From positions 62,001-126,000 of the forward strand of contig DJGZ01000063.1 of the NCBI GenBank assembly GCA_002433025.1: DNA of 64,000 bases, read 5' to 3'. Positions 8,286 through 16,745 of the stretch are shown here, piece by piece. The translations under genes were made by a program, and so were the position numbers. The stretch's first letter is position 1; each line of letters opens with the position of its first letter. The notes under the pieces were generated by a model. The model ran no database searches. It had not been told where the DNA came from and saw only the letters and a list, made by a program, of their open reading frames with translations. The DNA is from Bacteroidales bacterium UBA5833 (GTDB taxonomy: Bacteria > Bacteroidota > Bacteroidia > Bacteroidales > Lentimicrobiaceae).

Positions 8286-9071
8286 ATGAATCAACCTTTA
8301 GCATACGTCCACCCCCAGGCTAAAGTTGCCAAAAATGCCGTAATTGAGCCCTTTGTCAATATCGAAAAAAACGTTGAAATAGGTGAAGGCACGTGGATTG
8401 GATCCAATGTCACTATTATGGAAGGTGCACGCATTGGGAAGAATTGCAAAATATTCCCGGGTGCCGTTATTTCCGCTATTCCACAGGACCTTAAATTCGA
8501 CGGGGAAGATACCATTGTCAGGATAGGTGACAATACCGTTATCCGCGAGTTTGTCACCATCAACCGCGGCACCAAGGCCAATTGGGAAACTGTAGTTGGC
8601 AACAACTGCCTGTTGATGGCCTATGTGCATGTAGCACACGACTGCATTGTGGGCAACAATGTAATTCTTGCCAACGCAGCCACCCTGGCCGGACATATCA
8701 CCATTGACGATTATGCCATTATCGGCGGATTGAGTGCTGTGCATCAGTTCGTCAATATCGGCGCCCATGTGATGATTTCAGGTGGCTCGCTTGTCCGTAA
8801 AGATGTTCCGCCATTTACAAAGGCGGCCCGCGAACCTCTTTCTTATGTCGGAATCAATTCAATCGGTCTTCGTCGCAGGGGGTTTTCCGCGGAAAAAATC
8901 AATGAGATTCAGGATATCTACCGTTACATTTACCTGCGCGGCAACAATGTAAGCCAGGCTTTGGAATACATTGAAGCAAATCTGCCTGCCACTTCCGAAC
9001 GCGATGAAATCATCTCTTTCATCTCCAGATCAAGCAGGGGAATTATGAAAGGTTATGCCAAACAGGCATAA
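8286..9071 (+). CDS. lpxA: UDP-N-acetylglucosamine acyltransferase LpxA
   Basis: 261 residues, matching LpxA. Hexapeptide repeats begin at YVHPQAKVAKNAVIEPFV; the catalytic histidine is in VHVAHDCIVGNN (about 118-120), and the helical C-terminal domain (ERDEIISFISRSSRGIMKGY) forms the family's trimer cap. It adds the first 3-hydroxyacyl chain to UDP-GlcNAc. The ATG follows the fusion gene's stop by a single base, so the two are translated from one message. Confidence 0.96.
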   Translation: MNQPLAYVHPQAKVAKNAVIEPFVNIEKNVEIGEGTWIGSNVTIMEGARIGKNCKIFPGAVISAIPQDLKFDGEDTIVRIGDNTVIREFVTINRGTKANWETVVGNNCLLMAYVHVAHDCIVGNNVILANAATLAGHITIDDYAIIGGLSAVHQFVNIGAHVMISGGSLVRKDVPPFTKAAREPLSYVGINSIGLRRRGFSAEKINEIQDIYRYIYLRGNNVSQALEYIEANLPATSERDEIISFISRSSRGIMKGYAKQA

Positions 9072-9149
9072 GTTTACTGAAGCGACTTCCGGCAAAATTC
9101 CTGATTCCGGCTCTTTGCCTTTAATAACTATGAATGCCCTTTTCGCACC

Positions 9150-9809
9150 ATGCTGAACATTACGCTCGAAAACGCCGGTAAGCAATATAACCATACCTGG
9201 ATCTTTTCAGATCTCAACGCCACGCTCGCTTCAGGGCAACCGACGGCTATTCTGGGGGCCAACGGTTCCGGAAAATCCACTTTACTCCAGATGATTGCCT
9301 CAGCAATAATGCCCAGCAGTGGCACAGTCAGCTATTCCCTTAATGGCAACATCATCAGGGCTGAACAAGCCTTCAGGCTGATGTCGATTGCTGCGCCTTA
9401 TATGGAACTGATCGAGGATTTTACCCTTACCGAAATGATCTGTTTCCACCGCAGGCTTAAACCCCTGATGCGAAACATGACAACTGCTGAATTGATCAGG
9501 ATAATGCAACTGGAAGAAAACGCAGGCAAGCCCATCCGTTACTTTTCGTCGGGAATGAAGCAGCGGGTAAAACTTGCCCTGGCTATCATGAGCGATACAC
9601 CGGCGCTGCTGCTCGACGAACCGGTATCAAACCTCGATCAGAAAGCAGTTGAGTGGTTCCGCGGACTTATCGGTTCATTCGGAGGTGAGCGTTTAATTGT
9701 AATCAGTTCGAATTCTGTTGCTGCAGAACATGATTTCTGCACCAATACAATCAGGATGGAGGATTACAAAAGCCGGGCGCACGCGGAACCTGCTCCAATG
9801 TTCCTTTGA
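9150..9809 (+). CDS. ABC transporter ATP-binding protein, CcmA-like
   Basis: 219 residues forming a single nucleotide-binding domain: Walker A GANGSGKST (about 36-44), signature FSSGMKQRVKLA (about 131) and Walker B LLLDEPVSNLD (about 153). No permease gene lies next to it, so the membrane partner must be elsewhere or the protein acts alone. It follows lpxA by 78 bp on the same strand. The C-terminus after NTIRMEDYKS is short and lacks the extra domains of lipopolysaccharide exporters. Substrate unknown. The long gap downstream (9810-10523) holds a repeat element. Confidence 0.75.
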   Translation: MLNITLENAGKQYNHTWIFSDLNATLASGQPTAILGANGSGKSTLLQMIASAIMPSSGTVSYSLNGNIIRAEQAFRLMSIAAPYMELIEDFTLTEMICFHRRLKPLMRNMTTAELIRIMQLEENAGKPIRYFSSGMKQRVKLALAIMSDTPALLLDEPVSNLDQKAVEWFRGLIGSFGGERLIVISSNSVAAEHDFCTNTIRMEDYKSRAHAEPAPMFL

Positions 9810-9830
9810 AGCAACACCTCCCGTTTCCCC

Positions 9831-10420
9831 GGGCAAATCCTTATTTGATGTGCTGGATATATTATGGAGGCTTTGGCAATTAAAAGAAGCCACCAAAGCG
9901 CGGAAGCACAATCCCGATGGCCATCAGGACACACAAAAGAATTTATCACAGTTTATACAAAACCTGAAAAACTGAATAGCTGATTGCAGTTACTGCACCA
10001 TATTATAAAGAAACCGGACCCGGCTTGCAAGTAAACGCTTTTATGATTTACTTCAATCATAAAATATAGTATCGGAAAAAGGAAGAATATAAATCACATT
10101 TTCAGGCTAAAATTTCAAAAGCAAAAATTAATCCTGTTATCAGCATGAATAATGACCGAATGTACTATTTGAGAATGAAGCTATCTGTGAGATAAATTCA
10201 AGTAAAAAATCAGATTTATCATATTGTTATACAGTCAATTACATCAAATTATGGTGGTCTGAATCTGATCGGCATTAGTTTTGAGAATATTTGCAGGGGT
10301 ATACTCAAGTTAGTCATCAAACTTTTTATAAGAATCCTGGATCTCTTTTCCTGCAATAAATCAGTGCTTCCGTGCTTCTGTGGCAAAAAAATAAACAGCA
10401 CATCAAATAATGAATTACCC
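9831..10420. mobile_element. Putative MITE-like element, about 590 bp, with inverted ends
   Basis: The left end (GGGCAAATCCTTATTTGATG, 9831-9850, continuing TGCTGG) and the right end (reverse complement GGGTAATTCATTATTTGATG, 10420-10401, continuing TGCTG) are imperfect inverted repeats. Internal to them, 9889-9909 and 10364-10384 are a second inverted pair (GTGCTTCCGTGCTTCTGTGG-like). The flanks GTTTCCCC (9823-9830) and GTTTTCCC (10421-10428) could be a decayed 8-bp target duplication. No transposase is encoded; open frames inside lack protein-like composition. A perfect 10-bp hairpin lies at 10039-10064. The ends match those of the elements near 16.4 and 51.4 kb. Confidence 0.5.
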
Positions 10421-10453
10421 GTTTTCCCTTCCCCTGATCCCAAATTGTATGAA

Positions 10454-10492
10454 AACAGTTTGGGAAAACTGTTATAAAAAACATTACCTTTG
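10454..10492 (+). promoter_or_regulatory. efp promoter with overlapping inverted repeat
   Basis: TTTG (10459-10462) and TACCTTTG (10485-10492) are a consensus Bacteroidota -33/-7 pair with a 22-nt spacer, 31 nt upstream of the efp ATG. A perfect 8-bp inverted repeat, AACAGTTT (10454-10461) and AAACTGTT (10466-10473), overlaps the -33 box and could be an operator. Confidence 0.6.
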
Positions 10493-10523
10493 CGCACGAA
10501 AAAAAAATTAAGTATCAGATTTT

Positions 10524-11090
10524 ATGGCAACTACCGCTGACTTTAAGAATGGCTTATGCATCGAATTTAATGGTGAATTATACTCTCTTGTAGAATTTCA
10601 GCATGTAAAACCCGGCAAAGGGGCTGCATTTGTCCGCACCAAACTGAGAAACCTCAAAACCGGAAAAGTAATCCCCAACACTTTCAGTGCAGGGGTTAAG
10701 ATTGATGTAGCCCGTGTTGAACGCAGGCCTTATCAGTTCCTCTACAAGGATGACTCAGGGTATAACTTTATGCACAATGAAACATTTGAACAGGTTTCCA
10801 TTGAAGAAGCCCTGATCAGCGCTCCACAGTTTCTGAAGGAAGGGCAATCGGTTGAGATCATGTTTCACGCCGAAACTGAAACTCCGCTCAGCTGTGATCT
10901 CCCCCCGTTTGTTGAACTGACCGTAACCTACACTGAACCCGGATTGCGCGGCGACACAGCCACCAATACCCTGAAGCAGGCAACCGTTGATACCGGTGCT
11001 GTTGTCAATGTTCCTCTCTTCATCAACGAGGGAGAGCGCATAAAGGTTGATACCCGCACAGGCGATTATTCGGAAAGGGTTAAATCCTAA
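10524..11090 (+). CDS. efp: Translation elongation factor P
   Basis: 188 residues, the standard three-domain EF-P. The KOW-like N-terminal domain has VKPGKGAAFVRTKLRN, placing the modifiable tip lysine at K32 (K34 in E. coli). The middle and C-terminal OB domains end with GAVVNVPLFINEGERIKVDT and TGDYSERVKS, which are family signatures. EF-P relieves ribosome stalling at polyproline. No modification enzyme gene is adjacent. It has its own promoter (10454-10492) and a strong terminator (11111-11139). Confidence 0.97.
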   Translation: MATTADFKNGLCIEFNGELYSLVEFQHVKPGKGAAFVRTKLRNLKTGKVIPNTFSAGVKIDVARVERRPYQFLYKDDSGYNFMHNETFEQVSIEEALISAPQFLKEGQSVEIMFHAETETPLSCDLPPFVELTVTYTEPGLRGDTATNTLKQATVDTGAVVNVPLFINEGERIKVDTRTGDYSERVKS

Positions 11091-11110
11091 AATTCAGAAA
11101 AATTAAGGAA

Positions 11111-11139
11111 CCGGGCAACTCAATAAGCCCGGTTTTTTT
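11111..11139 (+). terminator. Rho-independent terminator of efp
   Basis: CCGGGC (11111-11116) pairs with GCCCGG (11127-11132) across a 10-nt loop and is followed by seven T. It lies 21 nt after the efp stop and separates efp from the following lpxD-like gene. Confidence 0.85.
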
Positions 11140-11160
11140 ACAAAAGCCAATAGCAAAACA

Positions 11161-12111
11161 ATGCAACTTGACCCATCACTGACACTGCAGACTGTTGCCG
11201 GACTCATCGGGGCAGAATTTCTGGGTTCCCCTGATTTTTTGATAACCGGTCTTAATGAGATTCACATGGTACAACCCGGTGATCTTACATTTGTTGACCA
11301 CCCCAAGTATTACGATAAAGCGCTTCATTCAAAAGCGACCACCATTATCATTAACAAAGAAGTAACTTGCCCGCAAGGCAAGGCGCTGATATTTCACGAT
11401 GACCCCTTTGGTGCCTATGTTTCGCTGGTGAAAAAGTTCAGGCCTTTCGAAAAAGCAGTTGCCGCCATCAGCCCTTCCGCAAAAATCGGAGAAGGCACAG
11501 TAATTCAGCCCAATGCCTTCGTCGGGAATCATGTGGTGATCGGCAAAAACTGCATTATCCATTCTAATGTCAGTATTTATGACCATGTAGTGATCGGGGA
11601 TAATGTAATTATCCATTCAGGAAGTGTGATTGGTGCTGATGCATATTACTTCCAGCGAAAACCGGCCGGATACCGGAAATTTGAATCATGTGGCCGGGTC
11701 GTCATCAGCGACAATGTGGAAGTTGGAGCGCTCTGCGCCATTGATATAGGCGTTTCCGGAGATACTTTTGTTGGCAAGGGCACGAAGTTCGACAACCATG
11801 TTCAGGTTGGCCATGACAGTTATATCGGCAGCAACTGCCTGATCGGTTCGCATTGTGCCATAGCAGGGGTTACCCGGATCGAAGACGATGTAATACTCTG
11901 GGGAAAAGTCGCTATTAATAAAGACCTTGTAATCGGTAAAGGAGCCATCATTCTGGCAACATCAGCCGTTGACAAGAACCTGGAAGGCGGTAAGACCTAT
12001 TTTGGGGTTCCTGCCGATGATGCCCGCAAAAAGTGGCGCGAACTGGCCGCCCTCAGGCAGTTGCCCGCAATCCTCACTGCTGCAAACCTCAGCGGAATAG
12101 AACAGCAATAA
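11161..12111 (+). CDS. Second LpxD-like hexapeptide acyltransferase
   Basis: 316 residues. It has the LpxD architecture: an N-terminal domain with PGDLTFVDHPKYYDKALHSK, then a beta-helix with IGKNCIIHSNVSIYDHVV repeats, and a histidine in VQVGHDSYIGSN (about 217) aligned with the LpxD catalytic residue. It is shorter than the LpxD at 5762 and GADGFGF is replaced by GADAYYFQR, so the acyl donor or acceptor may differ. A gene of this type next to efp is a recurring Bacteroidota arrangement. It could be a lipid A N-acyltransferase with another chain length or act on a different nucleotide sugar; sequence alone does not decide. Confidence 0.8.
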   Translation: MQLDPSLTLQTVAGLIGAEFLGSPDFLITGLNEIHMVQPGDLTFVDHPKYYDKALHSKATTIIINKEVTCPQGKALIFHDDPFGAYVSLVKKFRPFEKAVAAISPSAKIGEGTVIQPNAFVGNHVVIGKNCIIHSNVSIYDHVVIGDNVIIHSGSVIGADAYYFQRKPAGYRKFESCGRVVISDNVEVGALCAIDIGVSGDTFVGKGTKFDNHVQVGHDSYIGSNCLIGSHCAIAGVTRIEDDVILWGKVAINKDLVIGKGAIILATSAVDKNLEGGKTYFGVPADDARKKWRELAALRQLPAILTAANLSGIEQQ

Positions 12112-12198
12112 AAGAAAACCTTCCCTGAAACGGGATGTACCTGCATTTGACTCTTATTCCCGGCAGTTCAACAACTGCTGCATGAAAGGTTGTTCCCT

Positions 12199-12507
12199 TT
12201 AATTCATTGAGGTGATCAACCGGCACCAGTCGTTCCGGTCTTTCAGGGCAAACCGCAGCATACGGCCGTCTGTAGTCCTGAGATCTAGTCCCCTCGGAAT
12301 AATCATCAGTGTGTTATAGAAGAGCACCTCACTGATCTCTTTGGGCAGAATTTCAAAATCATCAGCCGCCGTGGTATCCCCGGTTGATTTGAAATATATC
12401 CGCTGATTCGTAATAATTAATTTCCCGCGCGACTCCTTTACTCCTGATGTATGCAGGGTATTGCCAGCCTTTATAACTACTTCGTTGGCTTTCAGATTTA
12501 TCTTCAT
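12199..12507 (-). CDS. Small GRAM/PH-like domain protein
   Basis: 102 residues with the GRAM-like pattern GKLIITNQRIYFKS (about 28-41), followed by beta-strand-rich EISEVLFYNTLMIIPRGLDLRT. Bacterial proteins of this kind are soluble and of unknown function; membrane or phosphoinositide binding is known only for eukaryotic relatives. No signal peptide is present. The gene is convergent with the lpxD-like gene and stands alone on the minus strand, 243 bp upstream of the polysaccharide genes. Confidence 0.6.
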   Translation of the reverse strand: MKINLKANEVVIKAGNTLHTSGVKESRGKLIITNQRIYFKSTGDTTAADDFEILPKEISEVLFYNTLMIIPRGLDLRTTDGRMLRFALKDRNDWCRLITSMN

Positions 12508-12750
12508 TATTCCCTCGGTTTAAACTTGATGTTAGTGTTGCAAAACGTGTGCCACATAAGTATTACATTGTTTTTCAATATTTTACCTCTTATGGTAATT
12601 CAAAATCACCACATATTGTCCACTGGTGTACAGCCTTTGTCCGGAAACAGACGATACATCGGCACCCGCAATTGTTTTTAAGACGCCGGAGCGCATAAAA
12701 GGTTACGTCAGGAATAAGAATTAAGCCGGAAAATTAAGTGAAATCGCCAA

Positions 12751-14211
12751 CTAACTGTGGTCTTTTGTCATTGAAGTGTCCACCCTTTCAGTATCCTTGT
12801 GGTAGATATCCATTGCAACGATCATAGCCATAAAGCCCCAGAAGGGCACGGAAGCCTTATCTGTATCCAGAAAATTATTCAGGAATCCATGAATAAAATA
12901 GGTTACGAGAGCAAGCACAGAAACAAGGCTGTAAAGACGGATCTCTCGGTTTCTGGCCTTTCGGTACACCCTGATACCTGTATAAATTGCAGCAATTCCA
13001 ATCCATAGGATATTTAGTAACCCCGGAATGCCCTGCTCTGAAAGCGGCCCGATATACTCACTATGGGCATTGCCAAGGTCGCCCGCGTTGGTACTGATTA
13101 TGGTGCGCTCTTTTGAGCGCTGGAAAGGAGCATAAATAAACTGGTATGTACCTGGCCCCCATCCGAAAACCGGTCGTTCTTCGAACATCCTTATGGCAGA
13201 TTGCCAACGGTTGATACGCTCAAGATTGGAAGCATCAGAGGAGATATTGTAGATTGACTGAACGTGCTCTATAAAATTGGCCGACGAATCCTGTTTGTTC
13301 TTCTCCAACGCATATAAAATCTCCGTTTTAAACATATAAAAAGATGCTATCAGGATCACTAGCCCGGTAAAAATCCACCTGAACCTGATTTTATATACAA
13401 CAAGTACTGCAACACCGGCTGAGGCCGCAAGGCTCACCCAGGCAGCGCGGCTGAAAGACAGGTAAAGGGCGCCCAGAAGTATCAGGGATACTATGGCTGC
13501 ATAGAGCCTGTAGGTCTTTGATCGTTCATAATTGAAAATAAAACCCACAAAAACAGGCACAAAAAAGGCCAGAATGGCCCCATAGGCAGTATGGTCGTTG
13601 TAGAAGGGCTTCATTACCCAGTGGCCCTGCTTTTCAGCAAATCCATAGGAAGAATGATGAACTGTAGTATAGATAATCACTACAATCAGGGCAGCGACAT
13701 ATAACCATTTAAACCGTGAGATATTTTTGACATCCTTGAAAAGCAAAATACCAAGAAAGTAGAAAGGCACAACAAACCAAAGCCTGGCAGCCAGGAATTT
13801 GAATGAAACCAAGGGTATCTCACTGGTTATACTGGTAATCAGCAGCCATGCAAGGCTGAAAAAAACAGCAATGGTGAGCGGATGAGTAAGTATTCTTCTG
13901 TCGTACTGGCCGTTAAAAAGCGTTTTAAAAATAAAGAGAATCAGTACACCTACCATCAGTGGTTCTGATGGTAAAGAAATACCAATTCCAAGTTCACTGT
14001 CGGCAATGTTGACAGCAAGCGGAGTTACAAGGACAATAAGCAGCAGGAGCTTATCCAGCCAGAAAAGGTACATTAATGCAACCACAATGGCAACCGGAAT
14101 GGCAATACCCCAGTAAAACTCCTTTGCCAGTAGCATGGAGTTCAGCAGGATAAACAATCCGCTGAGAAGGTAAAACCATCTTAATTTAGGGTCAGCCGGC
14201 GCCTTGAGCAT
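12751..14211 (-). CDS. O-antigen ligase / polymerase family membrane protein
   Basis: 486 residues with about 11-12 hydrophobic segments. The large periplasmic loop contains RPVFGWGPGTYQFIYAPF (about 350-367), then NAHSEYIGPLSEQGIPG, the hallmark of the Wzy_C/WaaL family. Such inner-membrane enzymes either polymerise O-units or attach glycan to lipid A core. It is the last gene of a minus-strand run with two Wzz-like genes immediately upstream (23-bp gap), pointing to Wzy-dependent polysaccharide assembly, although ligase and polymerase cannot be told apart from sequence. Confidence 0.85.
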   Translation of the reverse strand: MLKAPADPKLRWFYLLSGLFILLNSMLLAKEFYWGIAIPVAIVVALMYLFWLDKLLLLIVLVTPLAVNIADSELGIGISLPSEPLMVGVLILFIFKTLFNGQYDRRILTHPLTIAVFFSLAWLLITSITSEIPLVSFKFLAARLWFVVPFYFLGILLFKDVKNISRFKWLYVAALIVVIIYTTVHHSSYGFAEKQGHWVMKPFYNDHTAYGAILAFFVPVFVGFIFNYERSKTYRLYAAIVSLILLGALYLSFSRAAWVSLAASAGVAVLVVYKIRFRWIFTGLVILIASFYMFKTEILYALEKNKQDSSANFIEHVQSIYNISSDASNLERINRWQSAIRMFEERPVFGWGPGTYQFIYAPFQRSKERTIISTNAGDLGNAHSEYIGPLSEQGIPGLLNILWIGIAAIYTGIRVYRKARNREIRLYSLVSVLALVTYFIHGFLNNFLDTDKASVPFWGFMAMIVAMDIYHKDTERVDTSMTKDHS

Positions 14212-14234
14212 GATAATGTGTAAAAAATGCTGAT

Positions 14235-15233
14235 TCAGGCATTAATCAGGTCTTTCATCTCCTGATTAATCCTTTTGTTTTCAATAACGGAAATCACAAC
14301 AATTGAGAAAAACAGAGCGGCAGCTACCGAATAAAGAACGATAAGCCAGCGTACCGGGGAAGATTTCTTATCAGCAATCACCGGGGGAGTGACCACATTG
14401 GTAAAGGTGAATACTTTATCCGCATCATATACAGCCCGGTCATAAACCAGTTCAAACTCAGAATAAATCCTGAGGATATCATTGCGTCGCTGGGTAAGAA
14501 TCGCCATTTGACCGGCTTTGTTTTCAAAGTTCTCTTTAAGGCGAAGAACATCCTTCATATTGATATTGGTGCTGTTTGAACCATCAACTGTCCTGAGGAA
14601 ACCTCGGGTAATTTCCCTTGCCTGAGCTTCATAATCAATCAGTTCATAATTCTGGCGGAGGTCAGCAAGGGCTTTTTCAACACTGTCGAGTTGCGCCTTT
14701 TTCTCCTGAAGGGTTCTTCCCATGCTGCTCACCACCTCGGCATATTTATCGCGATGGATTTTGCGGATTTTAAGGTTACAGAAATCAATGATTGCCAGCA
14801 CCATATCCCGTGCCACCTCCGGGTCTGTATCCATTACCACAATCTCAATTGATTCATATTGTGTTTTACTGATCTTTACATTTTTATTGTAAAGATACTG
14901 CATCGTAGACTGATAGTATTTATAAGAACTGTCGATGCGGTAATGTTCAGCCAGATTGAATTTCCGGATAATACTGTCTCTGATATCCTGGGATTGAAGC
15001 CACTGCAGCATCTGCTCACTTTCGCTCTCGTCGGAATATGGTGCTATATTTGAAGGATAGACCAATGCATAGGATTTGTATTTCGGTTTAATAAAGAAAG
15101 AACCCGAAAATACAGCTGCGAGCAATGCCGCAACAACCGCTATGGAAAGGAGATGCCACTTCCACCTGAAAAAAATCTTCATCATGTGGATGTTACTGAA
15201 ATAGTTCTCCGTGGTGGGCCTGATGTTGTCCAT
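14235..15233 (-). CDS. Wzz-type polysaccharide chain length determinant (second of two)
   Basis: 332 residues. Transmembrane segments lie near residues 30-50 (WHLLSIAVVAALLAAVFSGS) and 290-312 (VRWLIVLYSVAAALFFSIVV), flanking a periplasmic, coiled-coil-rich domain, the topology of Wzz proteins. The proline-containing motif next to TM2 (SSPVRW) matches the family. There is no C-terminal kinase domain, so it is not a fused BY-kinase. It follows its paralogue by 17 bp and shares strong similarity with it at both ends, suggesting tandem duplication. It probably sets chain length for the polymer made with the neighbouring polymerase and flippase. Confidence 0.82.
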   Translation of the reverse strand: MDNIRPTTENYFSNIHMMKIFFRWKWHLLSIAVVAALLAAVFSGSFFIKPKYKSYALVYPSNIAPYSDESESEQMLQWLQSQDIRDSIIRKFNLAEHYRIDSSYKYYQSTMQYLYNKNVKISKTQYESIEIVVMDTDPEVARDMVLAIIDFCNLKIRKIHRDKYAEVVSSMGRTLQEKKAQLDSVEKALADLRQNYELIDYEAQAREITRGFLRTVDGSNSTNINMKDVLRLKENFENKAGQMAILTQRRNDILRIYSEFELVYDRAVYDADKVFTFTNVVTPPVIADKKSSPVRWLIVLYSVAAALFFSIVVISVIENKRINQEMKDLINA

Positions 15234-15250
15234 TATATTGAAATTAAAGC

Positions 15251-16300
15251 TTATTTTTTTGAACTGGAGTTTTTTTTTACAATACTGAGTACAGGCATTT
15301 TTTCAATGGTGATGATCACAATCACCGATATCAGGAATGCAGCCAGAGTCGAAACGAGAACGATAATCCACCGGACAGGGTATGACTTCTTTTCAGCTTT
15401 GTAAGCAGACTCCACGACAAATTTTTGCGGCAGGGTTTCCGTTGCATCTACTTTAGCCTCTTCATATCTTGCTTTGAGATAGCTCAACTGCTTTTTCTCA
15501 TGTTCAAGCATGTCGCGTAAGGAAACATAAGCCCCGCCATACTTTGCAAGAAGGCTCAGCTTATTTTCAAGCGATGCTATTCCCCTGTCATTCCCCCTGG
15601 CTATTTCTATGGCAAGTTGCTGATTAAACATTTCCGATTGAGACTCATAATCATAAACCCCCATTTCACGTATCACCCGCAATGAATCCTCCATTCCGGC
15701 AATCTCATCGCGAAGTTTAAAGTACTCCTGCTCCACAATGGCAAAACCTTTCATTGCACGCTCGCGTTGCATCGAATTCTTGGTAGAATCAAGCAGTTCA
15801 GAAATCGCATTGGCTATATCGGCAGCCATTTGAGGGTCACGGTCGAGCACCGATATCCTGACAGCCATAAATTCTGTCCTTCTGAAAGTAATGTTGCTCT
15901 CGTATTGTCTGTGAAGCTCTGTGTTTTTATATTTTGATCTTGGATTAATTTTGTAATGCTTCATCAGGTCAAACTTTTCAATTACCTTATCACGGATTTT
16001 GCTTGAACTGAGAATCTGAAGCATCTGTTCTGTCTGCTCATCTTCACCGAACTCAAGAATATCGGTTTTCGCAGCAGGCTGATCGGTAAGCAATGCCCTG
16101 GAAACGGAATTGCTGGATACAGGAAAAAGCACAACTGTTGAGCGGTATAGCGGCGTTATGAAAAGGCTGGATGAAAAAACAGCAGCCAGAACTGCAGCAC
16201 TTAAACTTATGATTATCAGGTGTTTACGCCAGGAGAAAAGGAACATTCCGAGGCTTGTGGAATCAAAATCCCTGATTTCTGATAGCTTATTCTCCGACAT
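15251..16300 (-). CDS. Wzz-type polysaccharide chain length determinant (first of two)
   Basis: 349 residues with the same topology as the gene downstream: TM1 near 31-52 (HLIIISLSAAVLAAVFSSSL), a long periplasmic helical region with a coiled coil (KLRDEIAGMEDSLRVIREMG), and TM2 near 315-335 after SYPVRW. No kinase domain is present. Two non-identical Wzz-like proteins in one operon may form mixed oligomers or serve two modal lengths. Promoter box TATCTTTG lies 29 nt upstream. Confidence 0.82.
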   Translation of the reverse strand: MSENKLSEIRDFDSTSLGMFLFSWRKHLIIISLSAAVLAAVFSSSLFITPLYRSTVVLFPVSSNSVSRALLTDQPAAKTDILEFGEDEQTEQMLQILSSSKIRDKVIEKFDLMKHYKINPRSKYKNTELHRQYESNITFRRTEFMAVRISVLDRDPQMAADIANAISELLDSTKNSMQRERAMKGFAIVEQEYFKLRDEIAGMEDSLRVIREMGVYDYESQSEMFNQQLAIEIARGNDRGIASLENKLSLLAKYGGAYVSLRDMLEHEKKQLSYLKARYEEAKVDATETLPQKFVVESAYKAEKKSYPVRWIIVLVSTLAAFLISVIVIITIEKMPVLSIVKKNSSSKK

Positions 16301-16328
16301 AATGGAATGTTGGTTCGTTTTAGGCTGT

Positions 16329-16336
16329 CAAAGATA
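16329..16336 (-). promoter_or_regulatory. -7 box of the wzz-polymerase operon
   Basis: TATCTTTG on the minus strand fits TAnnTTTG exactly, 29 nt upstream of the first wzz start. An ATTG about 23 nt further upstream is a weak -33 candidate. Confidence 0.45.
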
Positions 16337-16400
16337 TGGAAAAAACAATCAGTTATATCCAATAAACATGGTATAAAACTAAAGTAAATTAACAGGGTCC

Positions 16401-16522
16401 GGGGTTATTCGTTCTTTGATGTGCCGGAGTTAAAGATGAACTTAGTATTCCGGAGTGTAGTATTAAAAAATTTTCACTAAAAGGGGTAATGTGTTATATA
16501 ATCTTCTCTGTGTTGCTCTGTG
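16401..16522 (-). repeat. Partial copy of the MITE-like repeat in a 445-bp intergenic region
   Basis: The gap 16301-16745 has no gene. Positions 16401-16447, read on the minus strand, match 51686-51732 at 43 of 47 positions (core TTTAACTCCGG then ACATCAAA). A more diverged end copy, GGGGTAATGTGTTATATAAT, lies at 16483-16502. Two CTCTGTG units follow at 16506-16512 and 16516-16522, in the same relative order and orientation as the units inside the 51.4-kb element. No partner inverted end was found, so this copy looks truncated. Confidence 0.6.
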
Positions 16523-16745
16523 ATGCCCCGGTGAAATCTGTGCAACTGGTTATTAAACAAGGATCCGGAAAATCACATTTTGAGGGATAAACCTTTAACC
16601 TGTGTTAAATTTTTTTTTCTTACAAATATTTGGTTTTCTATTTACTGACAGCATTTACGATGGCATGAAGCCAGCGCAGCATTTAACGAATAGCCCAGGA
16701 TCTGTGTTGAAAGCAAATTTAACCGGGAAAAGCGCTGAGGCAAGC

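Noticed and set aside
10249..10497. Minus-strand open frame of 82 codons upstream of efp
   Set aside because: Its sequence covers the inverted-repeat element and the efp promoter and has no protein-like motif.
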